A stretch of DNA of 64,000 nt from CSP1-1 sp035620615 (lineage in GTDB: Archaea; Thermoproteota; Nitrososphaeria; Nitrososphaerales; Nitrosopumilaceae). Positions 1 through 7,594 of the stretch are shown here, piece by piece. Location: contig DASPGM010000005.1 in assembly GCA_035620615.1 (NCBI GenBank), positions 62,001 through 126,000 on the forward strand, written 5' to 3'. The first letter of the stretch is position 1, and each line of letters starts with the position of its first letter. Position numbers and translations under genes: made by a program. The notes beneath the pieces were generated by a model that ran no database searches, was not told the DNA's origin, and was given only the letters and a program-made list of their open reading frames with translations.

Positions 1-312
1 CTCTCAAAATCAATAAGATATGCTGGAATAATTAATGAGTATGGCAGAACATTGACTGGAATGGTTAGACCTAACACCATACCATTATGGTCAGCTGAAG
101 AAGTTAAAAATGAATTTTTTATAATTTCCACTTTAATGACGTTGAGAAAATTATATGCCCAAAAAGTTGGGGCACTTGATTATTTGTTATTGTCTCACCC
201 TAAGGTCACTATTATTGCATTTCAAAGAAAAAACATAACGTACTATGTTTCAATAGACATAAAAACAAAAAATATTGAAGGTTTAGCTACAAAAATAAAA
301 AAAATAATCTAA
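1..312 (+). CDS. 5'-truncated small conserved archaeal protein (roadblock/profilin-like, tentative)
   Basis: The frame is open from the first base, so the true start lies outside the window. About 103 residues are visible. The N-terminal part reads SIRYAGIINEYGRTLTGMVR, followed by a middle helix with TLMTLRKLYAQKVGALDYLL and a beta-rich end (KVTIIAFQ, TYYVSI). An 'are you there, self' hydrophobic strand with a glycine turn, then alternating strands and helices, resembles roadblock/LC7-like or DUF6659-like small thaumarchaeal proteins; this is recalled similarity, not a search result. It converges on the VOC gene, the stop codons overlapping by 4 nt. Function unknown. Confidence 0.6.
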   Translation, partial: LSKSIRYAGIINEYGRTLTGMVRPNTIPLWSAEEVKNEFFIISTLMTLRKLYAQKVGALDYLLLSHPKVTIIAFQRKNITYYVSIDIKTKNIEGLATKIKKII

Positions 313-722
313 GCAGGTGTAAAGCCGTGGTATCCAGCAGTTTGTTGACTTTTATCTTTAAATGAAGGCTCAAAAAGAGAAACCATATAATCGTCAGGAT
401 CTAAAATAATTGCGTTTAATCCTGCATCCCTTTCTACGGGTTCGCGATAAATTGTAACACCTTTTGATTTTAATTCCTCTAATGAGGACTTTAAATCACC
501 TACCAAAAATCCTAGCATTATTCCATTTTCTGCTGAAGTACCCTGATGGGGGGCAGTTAATGATGCAGGGTGGAGACTAACTAATGCCCCGGTAGACCCC
601 AAATCTACCCAAGCTCTTCTCTGTTGCTTTATTGGCAATCCAATTAATTCATGGTAAAATTTCACAGATTTATCCAAATCCTTTACTGCAAGTATAACAT
701 TTCCAACACGCTTCACATTCAT
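309..722 (-). CDS. VOC (glyoxalase/bleomycin-resistance fold) family protein
   Basis: 137 residues with the two beta-alpha-beta-beta-beta modules of the vicinal oxygen chelate fold. Module 1 begins VGNVILAVKDLDKSVKFYHE, module 2 begins MLGFLVGDLKSSLEELKSKG, and the protein ends with the family-typical ILDPDDYMVSLFEP. The first-strand position that is usually a metal-binding His is Asn here (VGN), so a glyoxalase I activity should not be assumed; the Glu near the end of module 2 is kept. Single gene, convergent with the gene at the left edge. Likely a cytosolic small-molecule lyase, isomerase or binding protein. Confidence 0.8.
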   Translation of the reverse strand: MNVKRVGNVILAVKDLDKSVKFYHELIGLPIKQQRRAWVDLGSTGALVSLHPASLTAPHQGTSAENGIMLGFLVGDLKSSLEELKSKGVTIYREPVERDAGLNAIILDPDDYMVSLFEPSFKDKSQQTAGYHGFTPA

Positions 723-771
723 AATCTTTTATACTCTATGTAAAACTGGAGGCTCCAAGTTAAATCCTTTT

Positions 772-990
772 TCATTGGACTTCTACCATGGTTTCTGTTC
801 TTTCTACTCCGCTTATAGTTTGAATTTGAGTTGTAATATTTTTGATTTCTCCTAAATGTTCTACATCAATTAATGCTACAGCATCAAATTGACCACTAAC
901 TGGAAACGAATCATAAATTGCTTTAATTTTTCGTAATCTTGCAGCAATCAATTTTTTTGGAGATTTTACTAAAACTACTGCTTTTACCAT
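772..990 (-). CDS. Stand-alone Lrp/AsnC ligand-binding (RAM) domain protein
   Basis: 72 residues matching only the alpha-beta sandwich effector domain of Lrp/AsnC regulators: a first strand VKAVVLVK, helix, GQFDAVALIDVEHLGEI, and a last strand ERTETMVEVQ. There is no DNA-binding helix-turn-helix. Such free RAM domains are common in archaea and may oligomerise with full-length Lrp proteins or sense amino acids directly (family knowledge). The gene overlaps the 3' end of a paralogue at 984-1223 by 7 nt, so both are read from one transcript, the paralogue first. Confidence 0.8.
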   Translation of the reverse strand: MVKAVVLVKSPKKLIAARLRKIKAIYDSFPVSGQFDAVALIDVEHLGEIKNITTQIQTISGVERTETMVEVQ

Positions 991-1223
991 CCAAGATTCA
1001 CTTCCACTTCAATTAGTGTCTCAGTAGTTACTATTTCTTTAATTTTTTTAAAATCAATAACCATATTGTTTATCTCATCGATTGAACCTTGTAGCACTAC
1101 GCTGATATCTGCTCTTCCTGTAACGATCATTATATCTCGAATTATCTTCCTTTTTTTCTTTAAGATTTTAACAACTTTATCTACAGTACTTGGTTTAGTT
1201 GTAATCAAACATAAGGCTCGCAT
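984..1223 (-). CDS. Stand-alone Lrp/AsnC ligand-binding (RAM) domain protein, paralogue
   Basis: 79 residues with the same RAM layout as the downstream gene: first strand RALCLITTKPSTVDKVVKIL, central VTGRADISVVLQGSIDEI, last strand TTETLIEVEV. No HTH is present. Its end overlaps the start of the second RAM gene by 7 nt, indicating translational coupling and probably a heteromeric assembly (inference). The ligand cannot be predicted from the sequence. Confidence 0.8.
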   Translation of the reverse strand: MRALCLITTKPSTVDKVVKILKKKRKIIRDIMIVTGRADISVVLQGSIDEINNMVIDFKKIKEIVTTETLIEVEVNLGW

Positions 1224-1283
1224 AATATGAGACTATTACGTAGCATTAGTTTATTTACTTTTGAAAAAAGAGATACAAAATTA

Positions 1284-1523
1284 TTAATCCGACGAGGCCT
1301 CTTGAGACCTGGCTTCTTCAAGATATGCTCTCCTAGCCTCTAATTCTGCGTTTTTATCAATTTTTAGGTCTTCATCTATAACTACAATCCCAACATCATC
1401 TCCAATCATTTCATTATCTTTTGATTTTTTTCCTTTAGTTTTCAAATTCTTCTTACTTGATTTAGGAGTGATTTTTTTAGGTTTTTTTGAATTTTCACTA
1501 CTTTTTGATTTCTTTCCTGACAA
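1284..1523 (-). CDS. Small lysine/serine-rich protein with acidic C-terminus
   Basis: 79 residues. The first half is a low-complexity Lys/Ser tail (KKSKSSENSKKPKKITPKSS), probably disordered and nucleic-acid binding. The second half switches to acidic residues (DDVGIVVIDEDLKIDKNAEL) and ends in a predicted helix ELEARRAYLEEAR. No family recognised. It stands alone between the RAM pair and tRNA-Phe. A role in binding RNA or DNA is only suggested by composition. Confidence 0.55.
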   Translation of the reverse strand: MSGKKSKSSENSKKPKKITPKSSKKNLKTKGKKSKDNEMIGDDVGIVVIDEDLKIDKNAELEARRAYLEEARSQEASSD

Positions 1524-1637
1524 TAAAGACCGGAAGAAAAAGAGAAACGCAGCGATTTAAAGATTGTGCAGAATCCCATCTCGCATTATTTGGTGAGTAT
1601 GCCTGATTAATTTCACAAAATGCCTCAACAAAAACAA

Positions 1638-1714
1638 TGGTGCCGCGGGCGGGACTTGAACGCGCGACAGCTCGGTCTTCAGCCGAGTGCTCTCCCGGGC
1701 TGAGCTACCGCGGC
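1638..1714 (-). tRNA. tRNA-Phe (GAA)
   Basis: Read on the minus strand the gene folds as a cloverleaf: acceptor GCCGCGG pairs with CCGCGGC, D arm GCTC/GAGC, anticodon stem CTCGG/CCGAG with loop CTGAAGA (anticodon GAA, Phe) and T loop TTCAAGT. Discriminator A is followed by a genomically encoded CCA (1638-1640). The T stem (GCGCG/CCCGC) has a C-C mismatch next to its closing pair. No intron. It lies between the Lys-rich ORF and the cobalamin adenosyltransferase, transcribed in the same direction. Confidence 0.97.
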
Positions 1715-1751
1715 ACATCGAATTTCTCCAAAATACAGAATTAAAGTGTGT

Positions 1752-2288
1752 CTACGGTTTCCAGATAATGTCCTCTATTCCGGCCCTTTTGTTAATGGTT
1801 CTGGCAATCACAAAAAACAAATCGGAAAGTCTATTTAGATACTTTATACAATTTACATTAATTTCTTCAATTTCATATAAAGACACCACATTAGTTTCTG
1901 CCCGTCGTGTAACAGCTCTTGCAAGATGCACTAGTGATGCAAATCTATCTCCTCCAGGCAATATAAAATTGGTTAATTGCGGGAGATCTTTTTCTAAAAC
2001 ATCAATGTTATTTTCAAGTTTTTTAACCATTTCTTCTGAAATCCTATTTTTTTTGTTAGAAAGATTTGGATTGGATAAATCAGAACCAACAACAAAAAGA
2101 TCATTTTGAATTTTTTTTAACATAATAGTAATATCATTATGAATTTTATCTGCAAGGATTATCCCAAGTATGACATTAATTTCATCAACAGCACCATAAG
2201 CTATAATTCGAAGATGAGATTTTGATAAACGCGTTCCTCCTTGTAATCCTGTACTTCCATCGTCTCCAGTTTTCGTATAAATTTTCAT
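1752..2288 (-). CDS. Cob(I)alamin adenosyltransferase, PduO type
   Basis: 178 residues of the PduO/MMAB family, which transfers the adenosyl group of ATP to cob(I)alamin to make coenzyme B12. The ATP-binding N-terminal motif TKTGDDGSTGL is at residues 5-15, the RRAE signature at 128-131 and YLNRLSDLFFVIAR at 150-163. Length is normal for the family. It would supply adenosylcobalamin for enzymes such as methylmalonyl-CoA mutase; the CbtA/CbtB cobalt transporter genes lie 15 kb away in the same window. Monocistronic, divergent from the small zinc-finger gene at 2340. Confidence 0.92.
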   Translation of the reverse strand: MKIYTKTGDDGSTGLQGGTRLSKSHLRIIAYGAVDEINVILGIILADKIHNDITIMLKKIQNDLFVVGSDLSNPNLSNKKNRISEEMVKKLENNIDVLEKDLPQLTNFILPGGDRFASLVHLARAVTRRAETNVVSLYEIEEINVNCIKYLNRLSDLFFVIARTINKRAGIEDIIWKP

Positions 2289-2339
2289 AAGATAATAAAG
2301 CAGGTGTAGATTTAATACCTTGTTTTTTTATAATTGATT

Positions 2340-2462
2340 ATGCCACAAGTCTCTTGCCCTTACTGTGAATCAATTTTTGAAAATAACACAGAACTTTCAA
2401 AACATATTGATAGAATTCATCATGGTTCTGGTCTATTAGAAGGAGATTCAAGGAAATTCTAA
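2340..2462 (+). CDS. 40-residue C2H2 zinc-finger protein
   Basis: A complete single C2H2 finger: CPYCESIFENNTELSKHIDR then IHH, i.e. C-x2-C-x12-H-x4-H spacing with the usual aromatic and leucine positions. Protein starts ATG and stops 2 nt before the downstream HD gene, so the two are probably co-transcribed. Single-finger micro-proteins of this kind recur in this genome segment. Probably a nucleic-acid or protein-binding adaptor; target unknown. Confidence 0.75.
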   Translation: MPQVSCPYCESIFENNTELSKHIDRIHHGSGLLEGDSRKF

Positions 2463-2464
2463 AC

Positions 2465-2992
2465 TTGATTGAAGACTTTTTTAAAAATATAATTCAATTA
2501 AAAAATATTCAAAGAAAAGGATGGAAAAATCACCTTGATTTAAAAATTACTGAATCAGTAGCTGATCACAGTTATTCTGTGACTATGATGTCAATGATTC
2601 TTTCTGAAATTCAAGGAATGAATACAAATAAAATTATTAAAATGGCGTTACTTCATGACCTCGCTGAATCAATTGTTGGAGATTTAACACCAAACGAAAT
2701 CACAAAATCCAAAAAACATATTTTAGAAAATGATTCTATGAAAAAAATTTTATCAGAATTACCTGCTCCTTTATCTATCAAATATCAGAAACTATGGAAT
2801 GAATTTCAAGAGTGTAAAAATGAAGAAGCAGTATTTGTTCATGAAATTGACAAGTTAGAAATGTCATTCCAAGCCAAATCTTACTTAGAGCAAGGTTTCC
2901 CTAAAGAAAAACTTCAGGTATTTATCGATAGTTCAAATAAAGAAATAAAAAATAAACAATTAAAAAAAATAATGAAAAATTTGTTTCAATAA
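2465..2992 (+). CDS. HD-domain phosphohydrolase (HDDC2/YfbR-like 5'-nucleotidase)
   Basis: 175 residues with metal ligands of the HD superfamily: H35 (VADHSYSV), H64-D65 (LLHDLAE) and D129 (HEIDKLEM), plus R17 at the place of the phosphate-binding Arg in YfbR. Known relatives dephosphorylate (deoxy)nucleoside 5'-monophosphates. Starts TTG, 2 nt after the zinc-finger micro-gene, pointing to a two-gene transcript. Substrate is inferred from the family only. Confidence 0.82.
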   Translation: MIEDFFKNIIQLKNIQRKGWKNHLDLKITESVADHSYSVTMMSMILSEIQGMNTNKIIKMALLHDLAESIVGDLTPNEITKSKKHILENDSMKKILSELPAPLSIKYQKLWNEFQECKNEEAVFVHEIDKLEMSFQAKSYLEQGFPKEKLQVFIDSSNKEIKNKQLKKIMKNLFQ

Positions 2993-3015
2993 ATACAATA
3001 TGGATTTTATTAAAA

Positions 3016-3249
3016 ATGTCTGAAAGAAGTAAGGATGAATTAATCGAAGCACAAAAAGAAGTAATTGGGATATTATTTGAAATAATCAAAAGGCTTCAAA
3101 AAAATAATGTATTAGATGAAGAATATTTTCAGTTACTTTCAGACGTAAAAGAACATAATATTAATGAAAAAAGATTAGATGATATTTCAAAAGAAAGAGA
3201 AGAAAATGCAAAAATCGTAACTCGATTATTGGAGAAACTCGAAATCTAG
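3016..3249 (+). CDS. Hypothetical helical protein (77 aa)
   Basis: Charged, strongly helical protein without Cys; the sequence runs DELIEAQKEVIGILFEIIKR and later SKEREENAKIVTRLLEKLEI, consistent with two amphipathic helices or a short coiled coil. It follows the HD gene by 23 nt in the same direction, so may belong to that transcript. No family recognised. Confidence 0.6.
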   Translation: MSERSKDELIEAQKEVIGILFEIIKRLQKNNVLDEEYFQLLSDVKEHNINEKRLDDISKEREENAKIVTRLLEKLEI

Positions 3250-3260
3250 CATAACAAAAA

Positions 3261-3560
3261 TTAATCACACTTACATGAATTTTTATCAGAAATAATTCTT
3301 AATTTATCAATCTGTTTATGTTTTTCTTGAATATAATGAGACATATTTGTAATTCTGGTAATTACATTTCTATTTTTCCAAGTACCTTCATTTTGAAACC
3401 ATGACTCTATCTCCTCAACATTATAGGTTTCTCCATCATCAAGAATTTTTTTAAAAATATTTTTAATGAATTCTTCATTTTTAGGATTTAAAGAATTTTT
3501 ATTATCTGTCATCATGGTGATGTTATTTAATTCGATGATCACATTATTTGTCAGTGGCAT
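3261..3560 (-). CDS. Hypothetical protein (99 aa), possible winged-helix-like
   Basis: Contains a segment FIKNIFKKILDDGETYNVEE followed by IESWFQ, GTWKNRNVITRITNMSHYIQ, and ends in CKCD. The start at 3560 is supported by a TATA-like CTTAAA near 3584-3589, about 27 nt upstream, which fits a leaderless message; an internal start at 3512 is possible. The middle could be a small helical DNA-binding fold, but no family is recognised. Confidence 0.55.
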   Translation of the reverse strand: MPLTNNVIIELNNITMMTDNKNSLNPKNEEFIKNIFKKILDDGETYNVEEIESWFQNEGTWKNRNVITRITNMSHYIQEKHKQIDKLRIISDKNSCKCD

Positions 3561-3632
3561 TTACAGTATCTAATGTGATATTTCTTAAATTATTAAACTA
3601 ACTTGATAAAAGATAGTTAATTGATTAATACC

Positions 3633-3737
3633 TTAATCTAATTCATTCTTGCATTGTGGGCAACCTAATGTCATTGGGTACTCTCTTTCATGCTTGTTGC
3701 AATAAGCCATATTATCATCATTTGATTTTGTTTTCAT
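3633..3737 (-). CDS. 34-residue zinc-ribbon micro-protein
   Basis: A complete ATG-to-TAA frame encoding a protein with two metal-binding pairs, C-x2-H (YCNKH) and C-x2-C (GCPQC), spaced by 12 residues, ending KNELD. This is the layout of a minimal zinc ribbon. Too short for most gene callers. Read on the minus strand between a hypothetical gene and the divergent gene at 3788. Function unknown. Confidence 0.55.
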   Translation of the reverse strand: MKTKSNDDNMAYCNKHEREYPMTLGCPQCKNELD

Positions 3738-3787
3738 TTGGATTTTTTTCAGATTTCCTTAAATTCTTTAAGATATTTTAATCCTAC

Positions 3788-4135
3788 ATGCAATATTTTG
3801 CTGCACTTAGAATAGGACAAAAAAGGGTCCAGATTGCTAGAGAATATCTTAACAAATTGGCTGATAATAAGGCGATGCCTGCTTTGGCTTTACTTGATAA
3901 TAAAACAAATGTCTGGGAACCTGTAGGTGAAGAAAATCTTTATGCATTTGTTGATGAATCCTCAGGCTTTGTATTGACTGATACAAGTGGGTATATTCTG
4001 GCTTTGTGTGATAAAAATGGTATTTCAAAAGCTATAGTCCAGGGCATTTCTTTAGAACAGAAGGAAAACATTGAAAAAATGCTCAAAGATGACAACATTC
4101 CTGAATACAAAGGTAAAGTATCCCTACCGGTGTGA
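3788..4135 (+). CDS. Conserved hypothetical protein (115 aa)
   Basis: Alpha/beta protein without Cys clusters; it starts MQYFAALRIGQKRVQIAREY and contains an internal beta-rich region NLYAFVDESSGFVLTDTSGY. It lies 8 nt before the TIGR00300 enzyme in the same direction and is probably co-transcribed with it. I do not recognise a family; partnership with the downstream enzyme is only suggested by spacing. Confidence 0.65.
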   Translation: MQYFAALRIGQKRVQIAREYLNKLADNKAMPALALLDNKTNVWEPVGEENLYAFVDESSGFVLTDTSGYILALCDKNGISKAIVQGISLEQKENIEKMLKDDNIPEYKGKVSLPV

Positions 4136-4143
4136 TATGAATA

Positions 4144-5370
4144 ATGGCTAAATTTTCGCGTGAAATCGAAGTTAGAGGACATCTCATTGACTCTATGATT
4201 CTAACAAAGATCTTTGATGGAATTATGGATCTTGGAGGTGAATTTGAGGTACTAAAAATTAACATTGGAACCAAGAAAAAAGATGAAAGCTATGCCGAAC
4301 TTAGAATTCTTGGAAAAAATCAAAACCATCTTGAAAAAATTCTTGAACTTGTTTACAGAGAAGGAGCAACTGCAAAAATTCAAAAAGAAGTAAATTTGAA
4401 ATTAGCTTCTAAAAACTGCGTCATCCCTGATAATTTCTATAGCACTACTAACAATCATACTATGATTTTTTCTAAAGGTAACTGGATTAATGTTGACAAT
4501 ATGATGATGGATAAATGTATTGTAGTAAAATCAAATAAAGCAAAATGCATTCCAATTCGTGATGTTAGAAAAGGTGATAAAATTGTTGTAGGAGAAGAGG
4601 GGGTAAAAGTAATCCCACCAAAAAGACCACGTGAGGGAATGAATGTCTTTCAATTTATGGGTGGAAGTAGTTCAAGCGAACGACCCACCCAACATATTGC
4701 CAAAAAAGTTGCAGAGGATATTTATAAAACAAGAAAATTGGGAGGAAAAATAGTTCTTGTTGGGGGTCCAGCAATTGTACATACGGGGGCTGCAGATTCT
4801 GTAGCCACTATGATCAGGCAGGATTTTATCAATGCATTGCTTGCCGGAAATGCATTAGCTGTACACGATATCGAATATTCCACACTTGGGACTTCTTTAG
4901 GAATGAATGTTAATGATGGTACTCTTGCCGTCCGCGGATATCGAAATCACATGCAAACAATTAACTCAGTTTTCAAAGCAGGGTCAATTGAAAAGATGGT
5001 GAAAAAAAGACAGTTATCTAAGGGCATCATGTATGAATGTGTTAGAAAAAAAATTCCATATGTATTAGCCGGGTCCATACGCGATGATGGTCCTCTTCCT
5101 GATGTCATTACAGATGTTGTAGAGGCTCAAAAAATGTACAAAGAAGTATTACAAGATGCTAAAATGGTAATTATGGCTTCCACTATGCTTCATTCTATTG
5201 CTACTGGTAATATGCTGCCAGCTGATGTTAAAATAATTATAATTGATATCAACCAACCCACAGTAACTAAACTAATGGATAGAGGCACATGGCAAGCAGT
5301 AGGGGTTGTTTCTGACGTAGGTGCATTCTTGCCTATGGTCACACAAGAGCTTAAAAAAATAAAAAAATAA
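4144..5370 (+). CDS. TIGR00300 (LOR/SDH-like) family protein, probable archaeal ornithine cyclodeaminase
   Basis: 408 residues. The N-terminal domain (FSREIEVRGHLIDSMILTKI) matches the LOR/SDH bifunctional-enzyme conserved region; the C-terminal half has an NAD-binding Rossmann-type segment (KIVLVGGPAIVHTGA) and GSIRDDGPLPDVITDV. Members of TIGR00300 include an archaeal ornithine cyclodeaminase, which converts ornithine to proline and ammonia, and the C-terminal domain of cyanobacterial AgrE/ArgZ. Assignment is by family recall. It would give this archaeon a route to proline from ornithine. Follows the gene at 3788 by 8 nt. Confidence 0.8.
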   Translation: MAKFSREIEVRGHLIDSMILTKIFDGIMDLGGEFEVLKINIGTKKKDESYAELRILGKNQNHLEKILELVYREGATAKIQKEVNLKLASKNCVIPDNFYSTTNNHTMIFSKGNWINVDNMMMDKCIVVKSNKAKCIPIRDVRKGDKIVVGEEGVKVIPPKRPREGMNVFQFMGGSSSSERPTQHIAKKVAEDIYKTRKLGGKIVLVGGPAIVHTGAADSVATMIRQDFINALLAGNALAVHDIEYSTLGTSLGMNVNDGTLAVRGYRNHMQTINSVFKAGSIEKMVKKRQLSKGIMYECVRKKIPYVLAGSIRDDGPLPDVITDVVEAQKMYKEVLQDAKMVIMASTMLHSIATGNMLPADVKIIIIDINQPTVTKLMDRGTWQAVGVVSDVGAFLPMVTQELKKIKK

Positions 5371-5388
5371 ATTTTACTTTTAATAATA

Positions 5389-6039
5389 TTAAACACTTAG
5401 TTCTTGAAGAAACTCTTTAATTTGTTTTTGTGACATTATATCCTTCATATTTTCTGTTAATGAATTTAAAATATAATCTTGGTAAGATTCGCCGAATAAA
5501 TCTTTCAAAACCTGTTTAAGATATTGAGGATATTCATAACAATCTTCTAAAGTACAATTATAATCTTTATGTAATATGTCAGTCACTTTATCTAATTCCT
5601 GAGTTCCTAATTGCAATAAAGTATTTTTTAATGCTAAAGTCACCATAGTTTTTCGCATATGCTGTTCAGAGTCAGTAGTGGGTGCACATAACTCATTAGT
5701 TTTTTTTATTATTTCATTAATATCAATAGGTTCATGAATTATTGCAGATGGATTAAGTCTATTCATTGCCATTTCATTATTTAGCGTAATGTTGTCAGCT
5801 AACATAATGATGACTGCGTCAGCGTTTAATTCTCTTATTTTTTGTAAAGCATAGATTCCATCAAATACAGGCATAGTTACATCAAGATAAACTACATCCG
5901 GCTTTAATTTCTGATACAAAAAAACTGCATCATGTCCGTTGAATCCTTTTCCCACTACCTTAATTCCATTACTTTGGAGTAACTCGCTGAAAAGCTTAAC
6001 AGTTTCTTTATCGTCATCAGCTACTACTGCACGGATCAT
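5389..6039 (-). CDS. Response regulator receiver with C-terminal helical domain; degenerate active site
   Basis: Start at 6039 (MIRAVVADDD) is preferred over an upstream ATG because a TATA box lies at 6055-6067. Residues 1-120 are a CheY-like receiver: acidic triad D8-D10 and phospho-acceptor D53 (VVYLDVTMP). The switch Thr is Ala81 (IIMLADN) and the invariant Lys of the K-P motif is Glu103 (IIHEPID), so phosphorylation chemistry is probably altered. Residues 125-216 form an all-helical domain (TLALKNTLLQLGTQELDKV) resembling no output domain I can name. Sister receivers in this window keep the Lys. Confidence 0.8.
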   Translation of the reverse strand: MIRAVVADDDKETVKLFSELLQSNGIKVVGKGFNGHDAVFLYQKLKPDVVYLDVTMPVFDGIYALQKIRELNADAVIIMLADNITLNNEMAMNRLNPSAIIHEPIDINEIIKKTNELCAPTTDSEQHMRKTMVTLALKNTLLQLGTQELDKVTDILHKDYNCTLEDCYEYPQYLKQVLKDLFGESYQDYILNSLTENMKDIMSQKQIKEFLQELSV

Positions 6040-6054
6040 GATGATTTCTACAGA

Positions 6055-6067
6055 TTTTTTATTATAA
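6055..6067 (-). promoter_or_regulatory. TATA box of the response regulator at 5389-6039
   Basis: Minus-strand CTTTATAATAAAA centred near 6061, about 22-26 nt before the ATG at 6039. Spacing fits archaeal TBP/TFB promoters with a leaderless transcript and decides the start codon. Confidence 0.55.
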
Positions 6068-6183
6068 AGCATTTGTTTTGGTTCTGCTTTTGTTTGATCA
6101 AAGCGATCGGACCTGATTCAAATAAAACATACTCACAAAATAGCCGTAAATTTTAAGATGCTATCCAGAAATCATGGCATTTA

Positions 6184-7593
6184 CTACGAAAATCCTAGTT
6201 TTTTCTTTAATAAATCCAATGTCACTATAGGGTCTGCCTTTCCCTTTGATTTTTTCATTATTTTACCCACCAAATAATTAACGGTTTCAGGTTTTTCTTT
6301 TATCTCCTGAATAGCACTTTTTTCTTCGTTTAACACTTCATCAATTATGGTGAATAACAAGGATTTGTCCAAAACATTATCTAAATCTTTTTCTGAAATA
6401 ATTTCATTAAAGGTTTTACCGGTTTTAACCATTTCTTGTAGAACCATTTTTGCTGAATTTCTTGTTATTCTATTTTCAATGATAGAATTGGCTAAATCAG
6501 TCAGGTGTGTATGTGTAAGTTTTGAGACTTCACGTTTTTCTCTTGTATCCACTAATCCCATTAAATCAGTTGTAATTATGTTTGCTATTTCTTTTGCATT
6601 TTTTTCATTATGAGACTGTTCAAATAAATCAGCATAATATTTGTCAGTAGCAAGCACTTTGGAGACTTGATTTGAAATAGCATACTTTTCAATATAACGT
6701 TCTTTTTTTGATGCAATACTCTCAGGCATTTTTTCTTTTAGTTTTTTAAAATGTTCAGAACTTAGTTTTACCCATGGAATATCTCCTTCTAGAAAATATC
6801 TATAATCCTGTTCTTCTTCTTTCTGTCTTGCGGAAACTGTAATTTTTCTTCGATCGTCCCATTGCCTTGTTTCAGAAATAATTTGAATATTACGTTCTAA
6901 GAGGCTTTGCTGTCTTGTAATTTCAAAGTGAATAGCTTTTTCTAAATCATGAAAAGATGTAACATTTTTGATTTCAACTTTATTACCTCCTTCAACTGAA
7001 ACATTTCCATCAGCTCTTAATGCACCTTCAAGAGTATGGTCTGATACCTCAAGATTCTCTAGCAAATCTACTAAAATATTTAAAAATACTCGTACTTGTT
7101 TTGGATTTTCAAAATCCGGCTCTGTTACAATTTCTACTAGCGGTGTCCCAGCTCTATTGTAATCTACTAAAGTAATTTGGGTTTTTTCAGACGTCCCTTC
7201 ATAAATCAATCTTCCTGGATCTTCTTCAATTTGAATTCGCCTAATTCTAATTTCTTTACCTTCAATGGTAATTTTACCATCATGGCCAATACTTGTTGGT
7301 CCATAAGCATCAAATTGAGTTATTTGAAAATTTTTTGGTAAATCCGGATAAAAATAATTTTTTCTAAAAAATGCTATTTTTTCAGGAGTTTTACAATTCA
7401 ATGCCATTGAAATCAGAGTAGCTTTTTCAACAGCTTTTTGATTTAGCATTGGAAGTGAGCCAGGAATTCCTATACAAATAGGGCAAATGTTTGCATTTGG
7501 AGGAAATTCCCGGTAATTGGCTTTGCATGAACAAAACAACTTACTTTGTAAATTTGTAAGTTGACAATGAATCTCTAATCCTATTTTTGTCAT
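6184..7593 (-). CDS. gatB: Aspartyl/glutamyl-tRNA amidotransferase subunit B
   Basis: 469 residues. The kinase/ATPase cradle domain carries Zn-type cysteines C21, C23, C37 and C40, and the GatB signature LVDYNRAGTPLVEI is at 142-155. The C-terminal helical YqeY-like tail, which holds the tRNA elbow, is complete. With GatA and GatC it activates misacylated Asp-tRNA(Asn) or Glu-tRNA(Gln) by ATP and amidates it. Last gene of aspS-gatC-gatA-gatB, one nucleotide after gatA, so translational coupling is likely. Confidence 0.96.
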   Translation of the reverse strand: MTKIGLEIHCQLTNLQSKLFCSCKANYREFPPNANICPICIGIPGSLPMLNQKAVEKATLISMALNCKTPEKIAFFRKNYFYPDLPKNFQITQFDAYGPTSIGHDGKITIEGKEIRIRRIQIEEDPGRLIYEGTSEKTQITLVDYNRAGTPLVEIVTEPDFENPKQVRVFLNILVDLLENLEVSDHTLEGALRADGNVSVEGGNKVEIKNVTSFHDLEKAIHFEITRQQSLLERNIQIISETRQWDDRRKITVSARQKEEEQDYRYFLEGDIPWVKLSSEHFKKLKEKMPESIASKKERYIEKYAISNQVSKVLATDKYYADLFEQSHNEKNAKEIANIITTDLMGLVDTREKREVSKLTHTHLTDLANSIIENRITRNSAKMVLQEMVKTGKTFNEIISEKDLDNVLDKSLLFTIIDEVLNEEKSAIQEIKEKPETVNYLVGKIMKKSKGKADPIVTLDLLKKKLGFS

Positions 7594-7594
7594 T

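Noticed and set aside
1687..2109. A 140-aa plus-strand frame inside the cobalamin adenosyltransferase gene
   Set aside because: It is antisense to a well-supported conserved gene and shows no domain features.
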